A stretch of 64,000 nt of DNA from Epiperipatus broadwayi (GCA_028023455.1 JAQFVV010012507.1:2553456-2617455); one strand, 5' to 3'; positions 1-14,172 are shown, counted from the first letter of the stretch. The notes: a model not told the origin generated them from the sequence alone. Translations and numbers: made by a program.

Positions 1-659
1 ACTTGTAGAATATAAGCCACCCTTCTACTTCTTAAATCACTGACAAGCCATTATATTTCCTTTTCAGTTTTAATGCGTGTAAGTCATTAGTACCGTTTAT
101 TTCTCATTTCCAATAAAGCCCCGCTCTTATGCTTATGAATTTTAAAGAATTGATTTTATTAACACCAAATAACTTTATGTTCATCTATAATTTTAAATAA
201 GTTATTTGTTAAATATTGAAGTTATGCCCTAAATACTCATTATGCTTTACATTAATTGATTTATGGATTTGGGAAAATGAATCTCACATCTTTCTTTTTT
301 TTTTTTAAAATTAGAATCATAGTTCTTTCCTAATGAAATACCTTTATTTACTTTTGTCTCCATGTCAGGGCATAGACATATATATTTCTCCCACACTTGC
401 ATATTAATTATTGGCACATGAGCATGACTGCCATTATTTATTGTAATTCATGCTCTAAAGACTAGAGATAGTATATCATGCTAATCATAAACATTCGAAC
501 AAATATTATTTATTATTAAACATTTTATATAACATTTGGTTTTGACTTTCTTCATTAGTTATTAATTATTTTGGATATTAATGCTCACTTGCTGTATTGG
601 CAACCCAAATATACATATATGAATTTTTTTAGAAACATCCATAGTCATTTTATTGTATG

Positions 660-970
660 TTAGCTAGAGTCAGATCAGAGGTTTCAGAAATCATCATCAT
701 CCATTGAGCTAGTTTCTTGGCGCATAGTCATCTGCCATCAACATGTGTTATCCATTTATTTGATCTGAGCTCTTAAGTTGGGTTCAAATTCAGTTTGGTC
801 TTGGATGTAATTATTTGGTTCACCTGGGTTTGAAGTCCGGTGTCAGGTTTAAGGTCATGTTGGGGATGGCATCTGTTGACTGGTACAACATATTGCATTC
901 CCAAGTTGATGCTCCTAAAGTTGCAAAGTCTAGGGCAGCTGCCCCTTTTGTCCCTCCTCTGATTATTCCT
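660..970. other. GC-richer island, unidentified old repeat
   Basis: This ~300-bp stretch is clearly richer in G and C than its flanks and ends in a short TA run at about 973-993. An 81-codon antisense frame overlaps it, but the translation shows no motif I recognise. The abrupt compositional borders suggest an old mobile-element fragment rather than a gene. Nothing recognisable precedes it from 1 to 660. Confidence 0.25.
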
Positions 971-989
971 GGATATATATATATATATA

Positions 990-2178
990 TATAATAAAAA
1001 TGAGGAGATAATATCCATTAAAGAGAAACATCAACCTTTATTATTACCAAGAAATTATCAATCACTACTAATTGACAACTCCTGAAGCTAAGCAACTTTT
1101 TCTCATAAACCTATAATAGTCTTATGTTGAGGGTGTTTTGTTGAAGTGAAAGAGGTTTTCTTTTACTTCAAATTCAAGTTCTTATGTGGATTTAAACCTA
1201 GAAAGTTATTTATAGGTATGAGAATGTCAAAGAGTAGCATCTTTCTTGGCTTTCTGCAAATAATATTTTTAACTTCTTCAGTGAGTTGTGTATGTTGAAT
1301 TAAATGTTTTTATGGATTGTTGTTATAATAATTAATAGAAATAAGAAGATAATATTCATTAACTACAGTGAAACTGTAACCTTTGTTGTTAGCAAGAAAT
1401 TATCAATTACTATACAACTATTTGGAGAAGCTACTATTATTTGTAGAATGTCAAGAAAGTTGATATTCTTTCACATTTTCACACCTATAAAAATTAACTT
1501 TCTGGTTTTAAATCTATAAAATTTCACTTGGAAGTAAAAGATGACCCGTTTTACTTCAATAAAAGATCCCCCAACTAAAGAGCTACTATAGTTTTATGAG
1601 AAAAACTTGTTTAGCCTTAGGAATTGTCAATTAGTAGTAATTGTAAATATTTGATATACAGGCACTCTTCACAGACCTGGAGCCTAATTGTAAATATAGG
1701 GGATTTGAACTCAGACTTTCAAACATCTTTCAACTATCCATACTATTTCATTACACTGATACACATGACTACATACATCTAGATTTGAGCATTTCATCAT
1801 CAGATTTTCAATGGTATAGATTGGCTGAAGAATTGGAGTTTGGAGTGAATTGAAATCTGTCCATTAAATTATGAAGATTTGCTATCTTAATATAAACTGG
1901 ACACTGATTACATATATGTGTGAGAGATGATAATCTGGATCAACTGATGAGGGCTGGTTTATCATGAAATACTTATATTGGTGATTATTTACCTTTTCTA
2001 CATGTATGTGGGCATGTGTATTAGTGTAATGAATAGTTGAAGTGTACTTGAAAGTCTTAGTAGTAATTGATAATTGCTTGGTAGCAACAAAGGTTAAAGT
2101 TTCTTTTTATTTATATTATCTCCTCATTTCTGTTAATTATTATAACAACAATCTATAGAAACCTTTAATTCAATGTAT
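990..2178. repeat. Nested inverted-repeat (foldback) cluster
   Basis: Three related arms of about 100 bp occur near 1000-1120, 1294-1450 and, inverted, 2050-2178. Their shared core includes ATTATCAAT next to ACTACTAATTG. A second inverted pair lies at about 1060-1125 and 1585-1655. Inside is a third foldback: CTCAGACTTTCAAA at 1710 is mirrored by TTGAAAGTCT at 2049, and the two halves flank a spacer containing GAGAGATGATAATCTGGA. The block reads as foldback elements inserted into or duplicated beside one another. The short ORFs across it (1304-1519, for example) have no protein-like features and are not annotated. Confidence 0.6.
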
Positions 2179-2219
2179 ATACATATAATATAATATTTAA
2201 ATACATGTATATTTTTTAT

Positions 2220-2720
2220 ACTAAAAGTAAATTGAGTTTTGGTGCTATATATGTGTGGGGACCAACATGATGAGTGCTAGTTCAGCACAAAATACAACAT
2301 ATACAGGATATTGTTTATCTTTTTCACATGTATGTGGTCATGTGTGCTGGTTGTATAAGATGGATTGGATAGCTTTGGGAAGTTTGAAAATCTGAGTTCA
2401 AGTCCTTTATAATTACATTAACCTTTTCATATTTCACTTTTTCTGATGTTTTTCTTTGTCTCACACATCAATGTAAAATATATGCTAAAATGGTTATTAT
2501 TTTTCAGAAAATAACAAATTTGACTTATTTCATAGATTTTCTTGTTTACTACTGAAATAAATTTTAAATTTTCAAAATAGCAAATCTTCCAAGTTTGATG
2601 GACAAGCTTCAATCTTCTTTACTGTTTAACTTTTTAGCATCCATATCATTGAAAATCCAAAAATGGAATGCTCAAAGCCCTTGTTTATTGTCATATCCAT
2701 AAGATTCTTAAGTCATTCTG
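2220..2720. repeat. Diverged copy of the foldback family
   Basis: Segments near 2220-2420 and 2575-2690 match the repeat at the right end of the window (63.7-64.0 kb) in direct orientation. Shared words include GATGGACAAGCTTCAA and CATCCATATCATTGAAA. The same segments match the 1.7-2.0 kb repeat in inverted orientation. The copy is old and interrupted, with no coding capacity. Confidence 0.5.
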
Positions 2721-2729
2721 ATCATTCGC

Positions 2730-4818
2730 ACCTGGGACTTTAATATGTCCATTTAATTATACACAAATGAGATGGGCAGAATACAGACTGAATATGTAAT
2801 ATTTAAATAAATGTATATTTCTTATATTTAAGTTAATGTAATTATAAGTGGCTTGAAATTAAACTTTCAAAATGTTTACTATCTATTTTTTTTTTTTTTT
2901 AAATTTAATAATCATTCATTTTTCTTAGTGCTTAACCATCAAATGTAGAACTTGTATTGTTATATTGTACATATAAACAAGGAAATATAAACTATTGTTA
3001 GTAAAGGTCAGGTTAAAATTGTAGTCTTGCCAAAAAGCTTAATTATAAACAAAATATTATTATAAACAAAGTATAATTAATAGTACTAAGAGCACTATTC
3101 ATTTTGTTTGTATATTGCCATCATTTTATTATTTCATTATTAAATCCCAATTATTTTCATGTCATTCTTTTAGCTCTTGAAGATGCTTATTTCTATATTT
3201 TATCTCAGCATATTCTACCTGGGGAATGCTATTTTAAAATCAGGCATATTATTTTGAGTCAAGCTTCTATTAAAAATTATAAATATGTATGGAAACATTT
3301 TATTATATATTATTTTTAAAAGTCATAACATAATCTTCATTCTCATATATAAATAAGATTAAATTTGTGTTAAGACAAATACATTTTGATACAAAAATAA
3401 CTTGTTTAATTATTAAGGATCAAATATTCTGCTGTTTTTGTTTTTTAGATTGTTTTTTTGTTTTTTTACAATTTTATTATATGTAAAATGTATTTAATCC
3501 CCCCCCTTTCTTTTTTAATTGGAGAATTTTATATTGTTAAGAAATGTTATTACATTTTTACAATTATATCACATATTAATTTAAAAATTCAAATCAATGC
3601 TTTAAAAATATTATTTTTTTATATGTTTTAATTTTTTGTTGTTGTTATATTCAATAGGTAAAATCAACTTTCTTTCTTAAATAATAAATCAGAACATTAG
3701 AGATTATCTTATATTTTAAAACTTTTCTAGTTTAAAAAATTTCTGTTATGCTAAATATTACTGATGGATAACTATTAAAGAAGTTATTATATTTTTAAAG
3801 ATTACATGATATAGCTAACTATGGTAAGAAATACTCTTTAATATTAAGAAAAGCATTTTCTTTTGATTTGTGAGATTGTAACAAAAATACATTATGATAT
3901 TTCCAATAACCCTTTTTTTTTTTTTTGGTCCTTTCTTGAATTTAATTTTGGAAAACAACTTTTATTAAAAAGTAAAAATATTTTAAACATATAATATTGT
4001 ATTTGTTTCTACAGCCAGCTACTTATTTACTTGCTTATATCTGTTATTATTTTTGTATTTATTATTGCCAAGTGGATAAGACATCGATATTAACTGCAAA
4101 TAATATCATTAGCAACCATTTAAAAATAAAATTAGACATCTTAATATTAAAAAAGAGAGAGAAATATTAAATATAAATGAACTTTCTGATAGCAATATAA
4201 ACTAATTTGTAAATGACAAGTTTATTCTTTTAAGCCTGTTTAATTGATAAAGCATTTTTTTTGTGTTTTTGTTTTGAGAGACTACTGGATCTGGTCTATT
4301 TGTAGCTTTGTATTGTGTTTTATCCTCAGCCATATTGCATCTCTTTTTAAAATCTTTAAATTAATCTTTATAATATAAATAAGATGTTTCCTTCAGGAAA
4401 ATATGTTTAGGTTGACGATAAAATATTTTTTTAGGAAGTCTTATTTATTTTTCTCTTCACTTGCCTGATCTAATGATGATATAGTTTTTAATTATAAATT
4501 CAATAGCATTACATCCAGAAACATGAAGAACTTAGAATATATTAATTAAAATTATGATACTTGCCATTATAATTTCAATTTAAATAAAATATCCTTAAAT
4601 TAAATTCTTACAGTTACTTTTAAGTTATGTCAACAAGCAATGCATGTCTTACTTCCATATAGTACATTTGGCATAATAAAAGTCTATATAAATCTTATAT
4701 AGTTAGTTAAAGAAACAATTACTAGCTATTTCAACTTGTTAAACAAAGCAGTAGCATATGGACTCTAGGCTGCACCTCTATTTAATTTTGCTCTTTTATC
4801 TAAAAAAAAATCACTGAG

Positions 4819-4872
<54 letters not shown>

Positions 4873-4877
4873 CAGTG

Positions 4878-4924
<47 letters not shown>

Positions 4925-7900
4925 TACTTAGTAAACCAGTTTTTTTGTAGGTTCCTTTTCTTTGAATTATTAAGAATATCATAATCTGTGAAACTATAAA
5001 ACTAGTAATCAATATGATGAAGTTATTGTTTTAGTTTTTAATCACTTCATATTAAAATCCAATCCAGAAATTTTCTGTCATATTTTGATGTATTCTTTTG
5101 AAATTGTCTATAAGACGTTTCAAAGATCAATTTCATAAAAATAGGAAATAAATTTGTAGGGATATAAACATCCTCACTTACACTAGTTTTCAATTCAATA
5201 GTCTTAGATTTCTTTTCACTGGAAGCCATGTTACAGTTATATAATATTAATAAAATATAATTGTTACTGTATAAATAGGAAAATAATCAATTGCATCTAG
5301 CCAATGCTATTAAAATCATGCCATCTAGTAATAATATTTTTGCTTGACTTTTAAACTAAAAATGGAAATTTTAGCTTAGAACTGTATTTTATAAAAGTGT
5401 AAATCAAACACATATATTTTCTATGTGAGAAAATTGGAAGATTACAACTTCCAAAATATTATTGACTCCCTGTAAAGAGTTATGCATAGTTATTAAAAGA
5501 TTTTCACAGCTTTATACATGTAAATTTTAAAAATATAATACAAATTTCCTATATGCTTTTACCTAGATAAATTTTGCTATGACGTAATTAGACAAACAGT
5601 TAAAATTGATAATTGTATATATCTGCATTACAACTTTTAATCTCTCCACTGTTAGTTCAAAGATAAATTAGACAAATAGTATTAGATGTTTTAATTTCAG
5701 TTACAATTTCCTGCTTTAATTGATTTTGTTTAAACCTTCATACTTAAAGTATATATAGAATAATGCATATAAATTCCCATTATAATTTCATTATATTTAT
5801 AAAGTTTGTCAAAATCTTTAAATGTGTCGTTACAAGAGAGACTTGTTTACTTGTGGAAAATATTTAAGAATTTGTGATCATTCAATTTTTTCACATGCAA
5901 TGTATACATGTTTGTCTTGTGGATCTTTTAATACTTAAAATACTAAGCTAAATGCAGTTCCATTTCTAGTTGAAAGAAAAACCAGAAAAAGATACAATTA
6001 CTAGATTGTGTAATTTCAATTGCATTTGTGAGTTTAAATTGTTTATCTAAATAAATACACAGAAATTCTTGCTACCCTTTCAATATTTATCATCTATAAG
6101 GTGCATGAAAATCTTATAATTAATGTATCCATATGTATGTGTGTGTGATCCACATTTTGTTAAATTTTTATCTCACCAGTCATTTTTCCCCTAATGATTC
6201 AAATATATATATATATATATATATATTTGTGTATTCTCAGTTATATAAACTTTGATTTACATTGATCAAAAAAAATATTGAAATAAAATTTGAAATAAAG
6301 TTTACAATAATACAACAGATCTTCTTTTGTGATTATGGATATTTGAATATTTAAGAAGATATAGTCAATAAAGTGTTATGGAAAATTGAATAATGCAATC
6401 TTATTAGAGTTTAAGATACATTGCTGAATTAAAAAAGTGAATTCATATGATAGTGAGATCTCATGAATGTTATACAAATAACATAATTTCTCCATAGATT
6501 GATCGACTGCAAGGTGCTGAAAGGTTTTTGCAATTTTTCTTGTTTTTAATCTTTTAGCAAAAATAAACAAATACTTTTGTATGGCTACCTACAAAATATT
6601 TTAATCTTCATTTAGGCAGCCTTAGTCTCCCGAAAAGTTTTAATTTTCATCTAGATTTATTCTCAGATAATTGAAGGAAAATGAGATTTGAAGCTGTTTC
6701 TTATTTTAATATTTTTAAATTTAATTATTATATGTATGAAATTTTTTTTCACATTTTCATGCATAAAAGATTGGTAATTAGGTGATCATGACAAGTATTA
6801 TGATCACTATTATTGGTATACTTAATGTTCAGGGTTAGTTTCCACTAGTTCAACAGCTTCACAGTTATATTTTTTATGACAACAGGCATTCTTAATGCCC
6901 AGAGGAGGTTCATGTGATGTTGGTGGTAGATAGAAAGAAAATCTGATATATTTCTATAATGTAAATTATGACTTTTCAATATTAAATAATTTGAAACCAT
7001 CATCTTTTTAAAAAAAAAAATAGTTTTATAGTTATGCATTTTATGATTTCTTTGATAAATCTATTTTTTAACTTTTTTTTTTAAAAAAAAATTGTAATTA
7101 CATCAAAATTCTTAAGTGTCAGCGTCAATCTTTAACGCTACATTAATGATGAAAAATACTTTCAGTATTATGATGGTGAAAAGCTTTCATTTTATTTCTG
7201 ATTTTCTTTTTCTTTCACTATCAATCTTTCTAAGCAATACACATCTTTATAATGAATTAAATCAGTTTTTACATGTTCAAAATATAACAGTTTCAATCTT
7301 ATCATTTCTGCTTTAAATGAAAACTCAACTTTAATTAGATGATGTATTTGTTTATTTATTGTTTCTGATCATAATGTTTTTTATTTTATTTTTAAACAAT
7401 GTTTGTAAACGTGGTTCACAATTTAATACTTTTCTGCAGTCTTTCATTGCATCTATATTCAATGTTAGTTTAACTTTTGGATTTGTCTTGACCAAAAAGT
7501 TACAAGAATCAATGAATTATATATTTTCATCAATAATATTAATCACTTTATGTTTGTGTTATGAATTGAATTATAATCTCATCTTTTTAATATGTCTTTT
7601 AACTTTTCTAATGAGGATTATCAAATGTTTTCCACTTTCAACTGTTAATGTGACATTATAAATGTCTCTCAGATGGCTCATAGTTTTTCAGTAAATTTTG
7701 AATTCTTATATTTCTTATTCAAACCTGGTTTGACTCATTGCATATCCATTTATAATTTTAATGAATAATGCAATATATTGCTCTATTAACTCTTCTTGCC
7801 AATGCAAGTCAATTTGTTTTCCTGTAGTCTTCTTTTAATCATACTTGTCTATAAGAAAAGTAAAATGTTTTGAAAGCTTTTTTTTTAAATTTCATGATTA

Positions 7901-8040
7901 ACTGAATCCAAAACTTTGTTTATTTCATCTTATTTTAATCTAATTACTTAAACATTTCCCAAAATTTATAAAGTATACAAGAGAGTAATAACACTCTTGA
8001 TTATCATTAGTTATAGTTTAATATTAAGAGACATATATAA
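2730..8040. other. AT-rich DNA without recognisable genes
   Basis: I see only AT-rich sequence with homopolymer runs and TA microsatellites (listed separately). ORFs of 60-100 codons here (3104-3319, 7116-7316, 7359-7661 and antisense ones) are rich in F, I, L, N and K, have no motif or plausible splice structure, and look like chance frames. Confidence 0.6.
4809..4918. repeat. TA microsatellites inside a palindrome
   Basis: AATCACTGA at 4809-4817 is mirrored by TCAGTGATT at 4872-4880, with an (AT)n run of about 48 bp between them. A second TA run follows at 4881-4918. The whole can fold into a cruciform with complementary unique arms around a TA core. Confidence 0.85.
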
Positions 8041-8043
8041 TTA

Positions 8044-8191
8044 TCAGGAATAAACTACAATATTCAAATACCAATATATAAAAAAGCTATAGCCAGCTTA
8101 CATACTCAGAATGGCATACATTGCTGTAAGCCAGCTATAGGTATTATTATTTTTATATTGGTATATTAAATATTGTAGAATTTATCCCAGA
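8044..8191. mobile_element. Small foldback (MITE-like) element
   Basis: A ~148-bp segment reads as an imperfect inverted repeat. The left arm, with ACAATATT, ACCAATAT and GCTATAGCCAGCTTAC, is mirrored by GTAAGCCAGCTATAG, ATATTGGT and AATATTGTAG. The central loop is about 22 bp. It has no coding capacity and resembles a non-autonomous hairpin element; I could not find a convincing target-site duplication. Confidence 0.6.
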
Positions 8192-8413
8192 ATACTTTAT
8201 TACATATATTCACATGATAAAAGTCAAATCTTATTAAAGAATAGAATCTGCTGTCAGAGGTCACTTCTATAGATGAAATATGTTTACAATTGAAAATCAG
8301 ACACCATTGGCAATTTGTTTTTAATATATATTTAAGTACTTTAATGTTGGTCAGTATATCCCATATTTCAATTTTTATTATATTTTATATATAATTAAGA
8401 ATTAAAATTTTAT

Positions 8414-8485
8414 GGTAGTGTTGGGTTACGTGCACTGTGGCTGCCAGGTGATGCTGCAGCACAGTATGCATAACCCAACACTACC
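8414..8485. ncRNA. 72-nt hairpin, miRNA-precursor-like or tiny foldback element
   Basis: GGTAGTGTTGGGTTA at 8414 is perfectly mirrored by TAACCCAACACTACC ending at 8485. Inside lie an asymmetric internal loop, a second 6-bp stem (CACTGT with ACAGT plus a neighbour) and a terminal loop near CAGGTGAT. The hairpin is GC-rich in an AT-rich setting. Its length and shape fit a pre-miRNA on either strand, but a very short palindromic transposon would look the same. A 74-codon frame through it (8412-8636) is probably a by-product. Confidence 0.35.
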
Positions 8486-8489
8486 CGCC

Positions 8490-11400
8490 ATTGTTAAGAT
8501 GGAAGATGTCTTTATAAATTATTATCAAAATAAAATAATTTTTAAAAAATTAAAAAGAGAATTATTTGAGTTTTTTAGCCCTGAATTTATCCCAAATAAT
8601 GTATTAAATGACTTTCTTTGCTTACCTCTTAAATAGAAGTAATAGTTCACTTTCTGTAATTTTATTATTTTATGGACACTAGATGATATTTCTATATCTA
8701 CATCTCCAGACTAATTTCATACATGTATAGTTGTATAAATCTTAAAATAATTAAGAAACTATATATTTCAGTGACTTTAGTGTTATGCTATCTGATGACA
8801 TCTTTAGTCTTTTGGTTAAAATGTTATATTCTTCAAAGCCCAAAAATATCTATTATAAAATTAAGTAATTAATAGAGCTATAGATGCTAGGGTTATAGCA
8901 CTTCTTCTGGGATTATTTTCACTAATGGTCTTGTTTATTGAAAAATATTACATTTGCATCCATACATCTAGAAACCACATTTCTTCTTTTATACTATCCA
9001 AGTTAATAATCTGATATTTTGAAACAATATAAGATTTTGAATCTGAGCTAATTTGTTTATATATAAGTCTGACCTTAAATCTATTATAGTTTGTGTACAC
9101 TATATATATATATATATATATATGACTATAATTTTATTGCAATTAACATATTTTGACTTTTTAAAATTCTTTATTACTTTTATTCTTTCCTTCGCGGTAC
9201 AATTTGTAACAATCTTTAAATAATCTGGTTTTTAAATATTTTACAACCTTATTACAACAACGTATATTTCACAATAAAACCTTAAAAGTAAATATTTATT
9301 TTGTTCCATTTTTATTAGCAAAGTATTATATAATTTGCAATATTAAGACGAATTTATCCAATTATAAATTCAATATCCTTCGCATTTTAATGAATCTGTA
9401 ATTTACAATTCCTATTGTAACATAAGTTCACGCTAAAGAAAAATTATCAGGTGTGTGTTATTTCCTAAGAAATAATTGAGAATAAAATCACTTGCAATTA
9501 TCTTTTAACTTTATTAAAATTATATGATATAAAATGAGTTTTGATTTTATTTATAATATCTTCTGAAATCGTTTTTTAAAATTATTTTGAATTATTTTCT
9601 TGAAATTACGATTTTCAAATGAACATCTGTTCTGCTTTATGTTTACTAGTGGCACAAAAATACAAACATTATCAGCTCTTTAGTTTAATTATAAATAATT
9701 TATGCGTCATTTTTAAAGATAAGATTTTAAACATATGAACAAAATAAAAGCAAAAGCTTACTTTTTCTTGAATTTTTCTGGGTTTGAAGCAATATTTATT
9801 TTGATAAAAACTTATCCCCATTGTTTCCATTTCCTTTCCAGTATAACTTTTAAGAATTATCAATCGATGAAAAAGGTGTTTAAAATGATAGCAAGGTTTG
9901 AAGATTTTTTATTCAGTTATTTTTAGATATCAATATTATAATCCCATTCAATTAGATCCCCAAATTTTCTGATTTTTAGCTTCTTTTTTTCTCCTTATTT
10001 TAGAAGATCAGAGTTGAATTATGTGGTTGTTTAGTTTTTTTTTCTTAATCGACCCCCTACAACTTTGTTTAGATAATATATATATTTTATCCCAATGCAC
10101 TCTGGTAAGAAATTCACCAATAATCTTAGTGTGAATAATTAATATTACTCCCTCTGGCTTCATTTTTAATAACTACTCACAATATTCAAGACAACTTTAG
10201 ATTTACTACATAAAAAATATGCTTAAGTAATTGATTATAACCATTTATTTTACAAGATTTAATAAATTTAATTTATTTATTTATTTCAATTGCTATTCAA
10301 CAATAATAAAATAGCAATATATTTATCTCCCAATTAATAACAATATTTTTAAATTGTTGTTTTATCCCTAGTTTCAAACCTACACTGGGTTTGAAATCTC
10401 ATCTCCACTCAAGCAATTTCCTAGTGAATCCAGAACAGTCTTAATTGAAAGCTACTCATTAAGATTTTCATGCCAGATATATTATTATGATTTAAAATTT
10501 AGGATTATTAAACACAGGGACCTAAATAAAAGGTCACAATATATATATATATATATTGAAACAAGAACGCTGTTTCACGTATATATTTATTCTAAGAGCT
10601 ATTTATCCTCCCACCTTAAAAAAACAGCAAATGTATAAAATAGTCGATCTTATATTTTTTCTAGAAAAATATAGCAAAAAGTTTAGTTTATGACTTTACA
10701 AGAAAATCATTATTTTCTATAACTGAGAAAAAAATGAAGTGAAACCTTCATTATTGATTTCATAATTTTAGATTATAATTTAAATATCTCACTTGTATTT
10801 ATTTAAAGCTGGCATTTATTAAAAATATTTCATTTATAATATTTGGAATGATGTTGTCATATACAGTGTGATAATAGCTTGAGGCAGTCTTAATAAATTG
10901 GAAAACATGAACTAATCCTTATAGTTATCTTATCTATTCCGCTAAAAGTAGAATGTCCAATCCCTAAGAAGAGAAAAGCACTTGGGCTTAAATGAGAGCT
11001 GTGGGACAAATAAAATACAGTGGGCTGAGCTGCTTAATCAACCCAGTGGTCAGAATATATATAGTTTTATTGTGGCATGAAAAATATGTATCTTGCATTA
11101 AAGAGAAGAAAAAAATGTGTAAAATATATACATATATTACATGTATTTTTATTTTTTCAGTTAAGGGAACATGATATTATATATATCGTTTATTTAGAGA
11201 AAGTGAGAGAGATATTTACTTCTCTCATATTTTAAAACAGATTTTAATGTATATTATTAAAGAATGAACATGCAGATATTGTTGTCAAAGATATACTAAA
11301 GACCCAATTATTTACTTATATAAAAGAAGAATTCGATCTAAACCTTTTTTCATTTCTTAATTTTACATATAAATGAATTTGTTTACTTTGAATACAAACA

Positions 11401-12890
11401 CAGGTTTGATCTTAAATATGTGCTCTCTCTAACAAAAGTATAGTTGTCATTTTAAAATAATTAATGATTATTTGACATATGTATTTTTGGTTTGTCTATT
11501 GATACATTAATGGTTTTGCATTGTAAAATGGAATAAGTATATCTCCACTGATATTGTTGGTATTGTTTTACCTTGCTATAATATTGAGAATGATTAGTGA
11601 CCATTTTTAGCTGATAGGATGTTCCAATAGAATGGCATCCAATAGATTAATATTAATATTGAGCATGGGCTGACAGAGTCACCTATTTCTAATTCTATGA
11701 GAGGAAATTCTGGTAGAAGCTAAGTAGTAATTAATGCTTATTAGGATAAATAATCCTAAGAGAAAGGATATCCATGGTCTGAATTCTATGTTTTTTCATG
11801 ATGAGGCAAAGCACACATGTGTATACCCTTAGAGAGGTAGTAGAATTAGCCATATTATTATACAACTGTCATGTTGTCTCATGGAGTCTCTCTTTTTAGT
11901 GTTAAATCCCTCATGATGATATAGAGTTAGTTTTTCCACCGTGTATGGTGAAGGATAGTCGTTCAAAAAATCATATAACAAGTATAAAATAATGTTAGAT
12001 TTAAAAACACTGATTTAGCTATAGTGTTGGCCTAATTATAATAGTGTTTATGATGTTGTAGGATCATTATCAGTTATAGACAGATCAAACTAAGATCTAT
12101 TAATAATTGTAGAACTTATAGATGTAAAAGCAAGAGATTCCCATTGGCAGTGTGGATTCATCTTCATCAAATAATGATTTGACAATGGATTGGTAAGATC
12201 ATTTAAGTATTCAATAATTGAGTTGTGGACATAGGTAATGTTTTAGTGAGATCTGTGTGTATTTGACTTTTGATTTCTGTTCTTTAATACACCAAACTTA
12301 TTCATTTCAAATCTTAGTCAGTTATTGTTCTTACCATATTCTGACAAAAGAAAGGGATTTAGGAAAATGCAATACTTTATAATTTTTTTTAAATTCTAAA
12401 TTTAAACTTGGTGCATATCATAAAGTTCTAAATATACTGTTAGTTGTAAATTAAGTGCTAGTTCAGCTTAAACAAGTTTCATTATTTCATTCCTTAAGAT
12501 AGGCTAAAGAGTAATAAATGATATTCTTAATATCATTGCATAAGTTAGTCACATTGACTAAGCATATTTTTTCTTATTTCTGAATCTATTTTGATGTATT
12601 TGTTTTATTTCATGTCATGTCTTTGAATGAAAAAGATGTAAATATTGTAAATAAAAGTTTGTTGTGTTTAAAAATTTATTTAGTTGCCGGTAATCTTATT
12701 GCTAAGCACCATATATACACTATTATTGTTATTGCTATCAACCTATCAGAAGATTATAAATTGAAATCATCATCGACCAATATAGTATTATTAACTATAT
12801 TATGCTATATCATAATAATTTTGTTAAGCCTTATAATTTATTAGTACATCTAATGCATCATCACACAATAATCAAAATGTTAATAACTTA
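8490..12890. other. AT-rich DNA without recognisable genes
   Basis: Mostly AT-rich sequence with TA microsatellites (about 9100-9123 and 10537-10558). From about 11.55 to 12.25 kb the base composition is slightly less AT-rich and may hide an old repeat, but no reading frame with recognisable motifs runs through it. Confidence 0.5.
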
Positions 12891-12898
12891 GAGTACAG

Positions 12899-13023
12899 AT
12901 TATTTTAAGTAATAGATTACAAGATAAATATAATATTGATCTAATTGGTTTTATTGAACCCGCAGAGCTATCATTCACTGATCTTGATCACATGGTTTAT
13001 AATTATCTGAGAAAAGGAATTTG
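12899..13023 (+). CDS. Possible isolated coding exon, unrecognised
   Basis: A frame is open from an AG at 12897-12898 to a good donor, TTG|GTAAGTT at 13024. It encodes about 41 residues with a balanced composition, including IEPAELSFTDLDHMVYNYL. This differs from the F/I/N/K-rich chance frames nearby. The acceptor has a weak pyrimidine tract. The end of the segment resembles a short amphipathic helix, but I do not recognise a family. ORFs of this length do arise by chance in AT-rich DNA, so the call rests on composition plus the donor and is weak. Confidence 0.2.
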
Positions 13024-13029
13024 GTAAGT

Positions 13030-14140
13030 TATTGTGTTTATTTATTAGAAAGTTATTTCTATTTCTTCAATATTAAAGTTATAAGAGTTATTGAATTCAT
13101 AAAGTTTATGTGTAACTGCTAAATATAATTCTTAATTTGAGTTTATGTTAAGAGCTGTTTTGTGCATTCTATTCGGATAGTGGTAAAATCCCTCTCACTG
13201 ACCCAAATATATTGTGTATAATGATTTTGAGTGTTTGAACCCTGAGAAGAATTAATTGTTAAGTTTCAAGGTAGAATTTGAATTTGTAATAAATTTTATA
13301 GATAGTTATTTATTATAGTTGGACTTGAATTACATTACTTTCACTGTTTTATGAAAGTCAACTAAGCTTTAAGATGTCAATTACTTATTTTGGCATAAAA
13401 TGCATAACTTGTTTTAACTTAATGATAAATATTCTGGTTGTGTCAAGCTTGAAATCTTTATTTTTTATTTAGCTTATTTTTTTACCATTTAATACCATAT
13501 TAGTTTATAGTTTAACATTTCAGTCTCCATCATTAACATTGTTCTTCAATTTCATTTTGATCGTTCTTTTATTTATCCATTCTCATTTGATATTAATTCA
13601 TTATCATAATTGATTAATCATACACTAACTTTTATTCTTTTATCATCTTAACTATTCATTAACTCTTATTTTATCATCATTTTAATCATTCATTATTCTC
13701 ATACATCTTCATTCTTTTCTCTCCATTTTTAGATTCATTTCATTCCTCTATTTAATTACTACTTCTTTCCATCATCTATTTAGTCATCTATATCATAATT
13801 TACTTATCATTTCATTTATAAGTTTGATTTCATAATCATTCCAGAGATATATTTATTGGTTTGCCGAATACTAAAGTTAACTCATCACTTCTTGTTTGTG
13901 TGGATTTTAAAGCTGGTTTGACCAGAATTTATTATCTTTATTAATCTTGTTGTGATCTTATTTAGATTATAGTTTCATGCTAGTTTTATTCAATACAGGA
14001 ATCATTTCGTTAGTTTTACATTTTTGTTTTTTTATGCTTATATTCTTGATAATGAGAGTATGATAGGTTGCATAGGAGAATTTAGTCACTAAAATGTACG
14101 GCATGATTTGTTTATGATTAGATAGACCAGGGAGAAGATT
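13030..14140. other. AT-rich DNA without recognisable genes
   Basis: A pyrimidine-biased stretch at about 13.55-13.80 kb is rich in TCATT and TTCAT words. Nothing coding is seen. Confidence 0.5.
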
Positions 14141-14172
14141 ACAATATATATATATATATATATATATATTGT
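14141..14172. repeat. Perfect TA palindrome
   Basis: ACAA-(TA)n-TTGT, a perfect 32-bp palindrome just outside the left end of PLE family A. Confidence 0.9.

Noticed and set aside
7116-7661. Two adjacent hydrophobic ORFs that could suggest a membrane protein
   Set aside because: F/I/L-rich composition is expected from T-rich DNA. There is no splice context, CpG or motif, and the minus strand gives only vague, interrupted patches.
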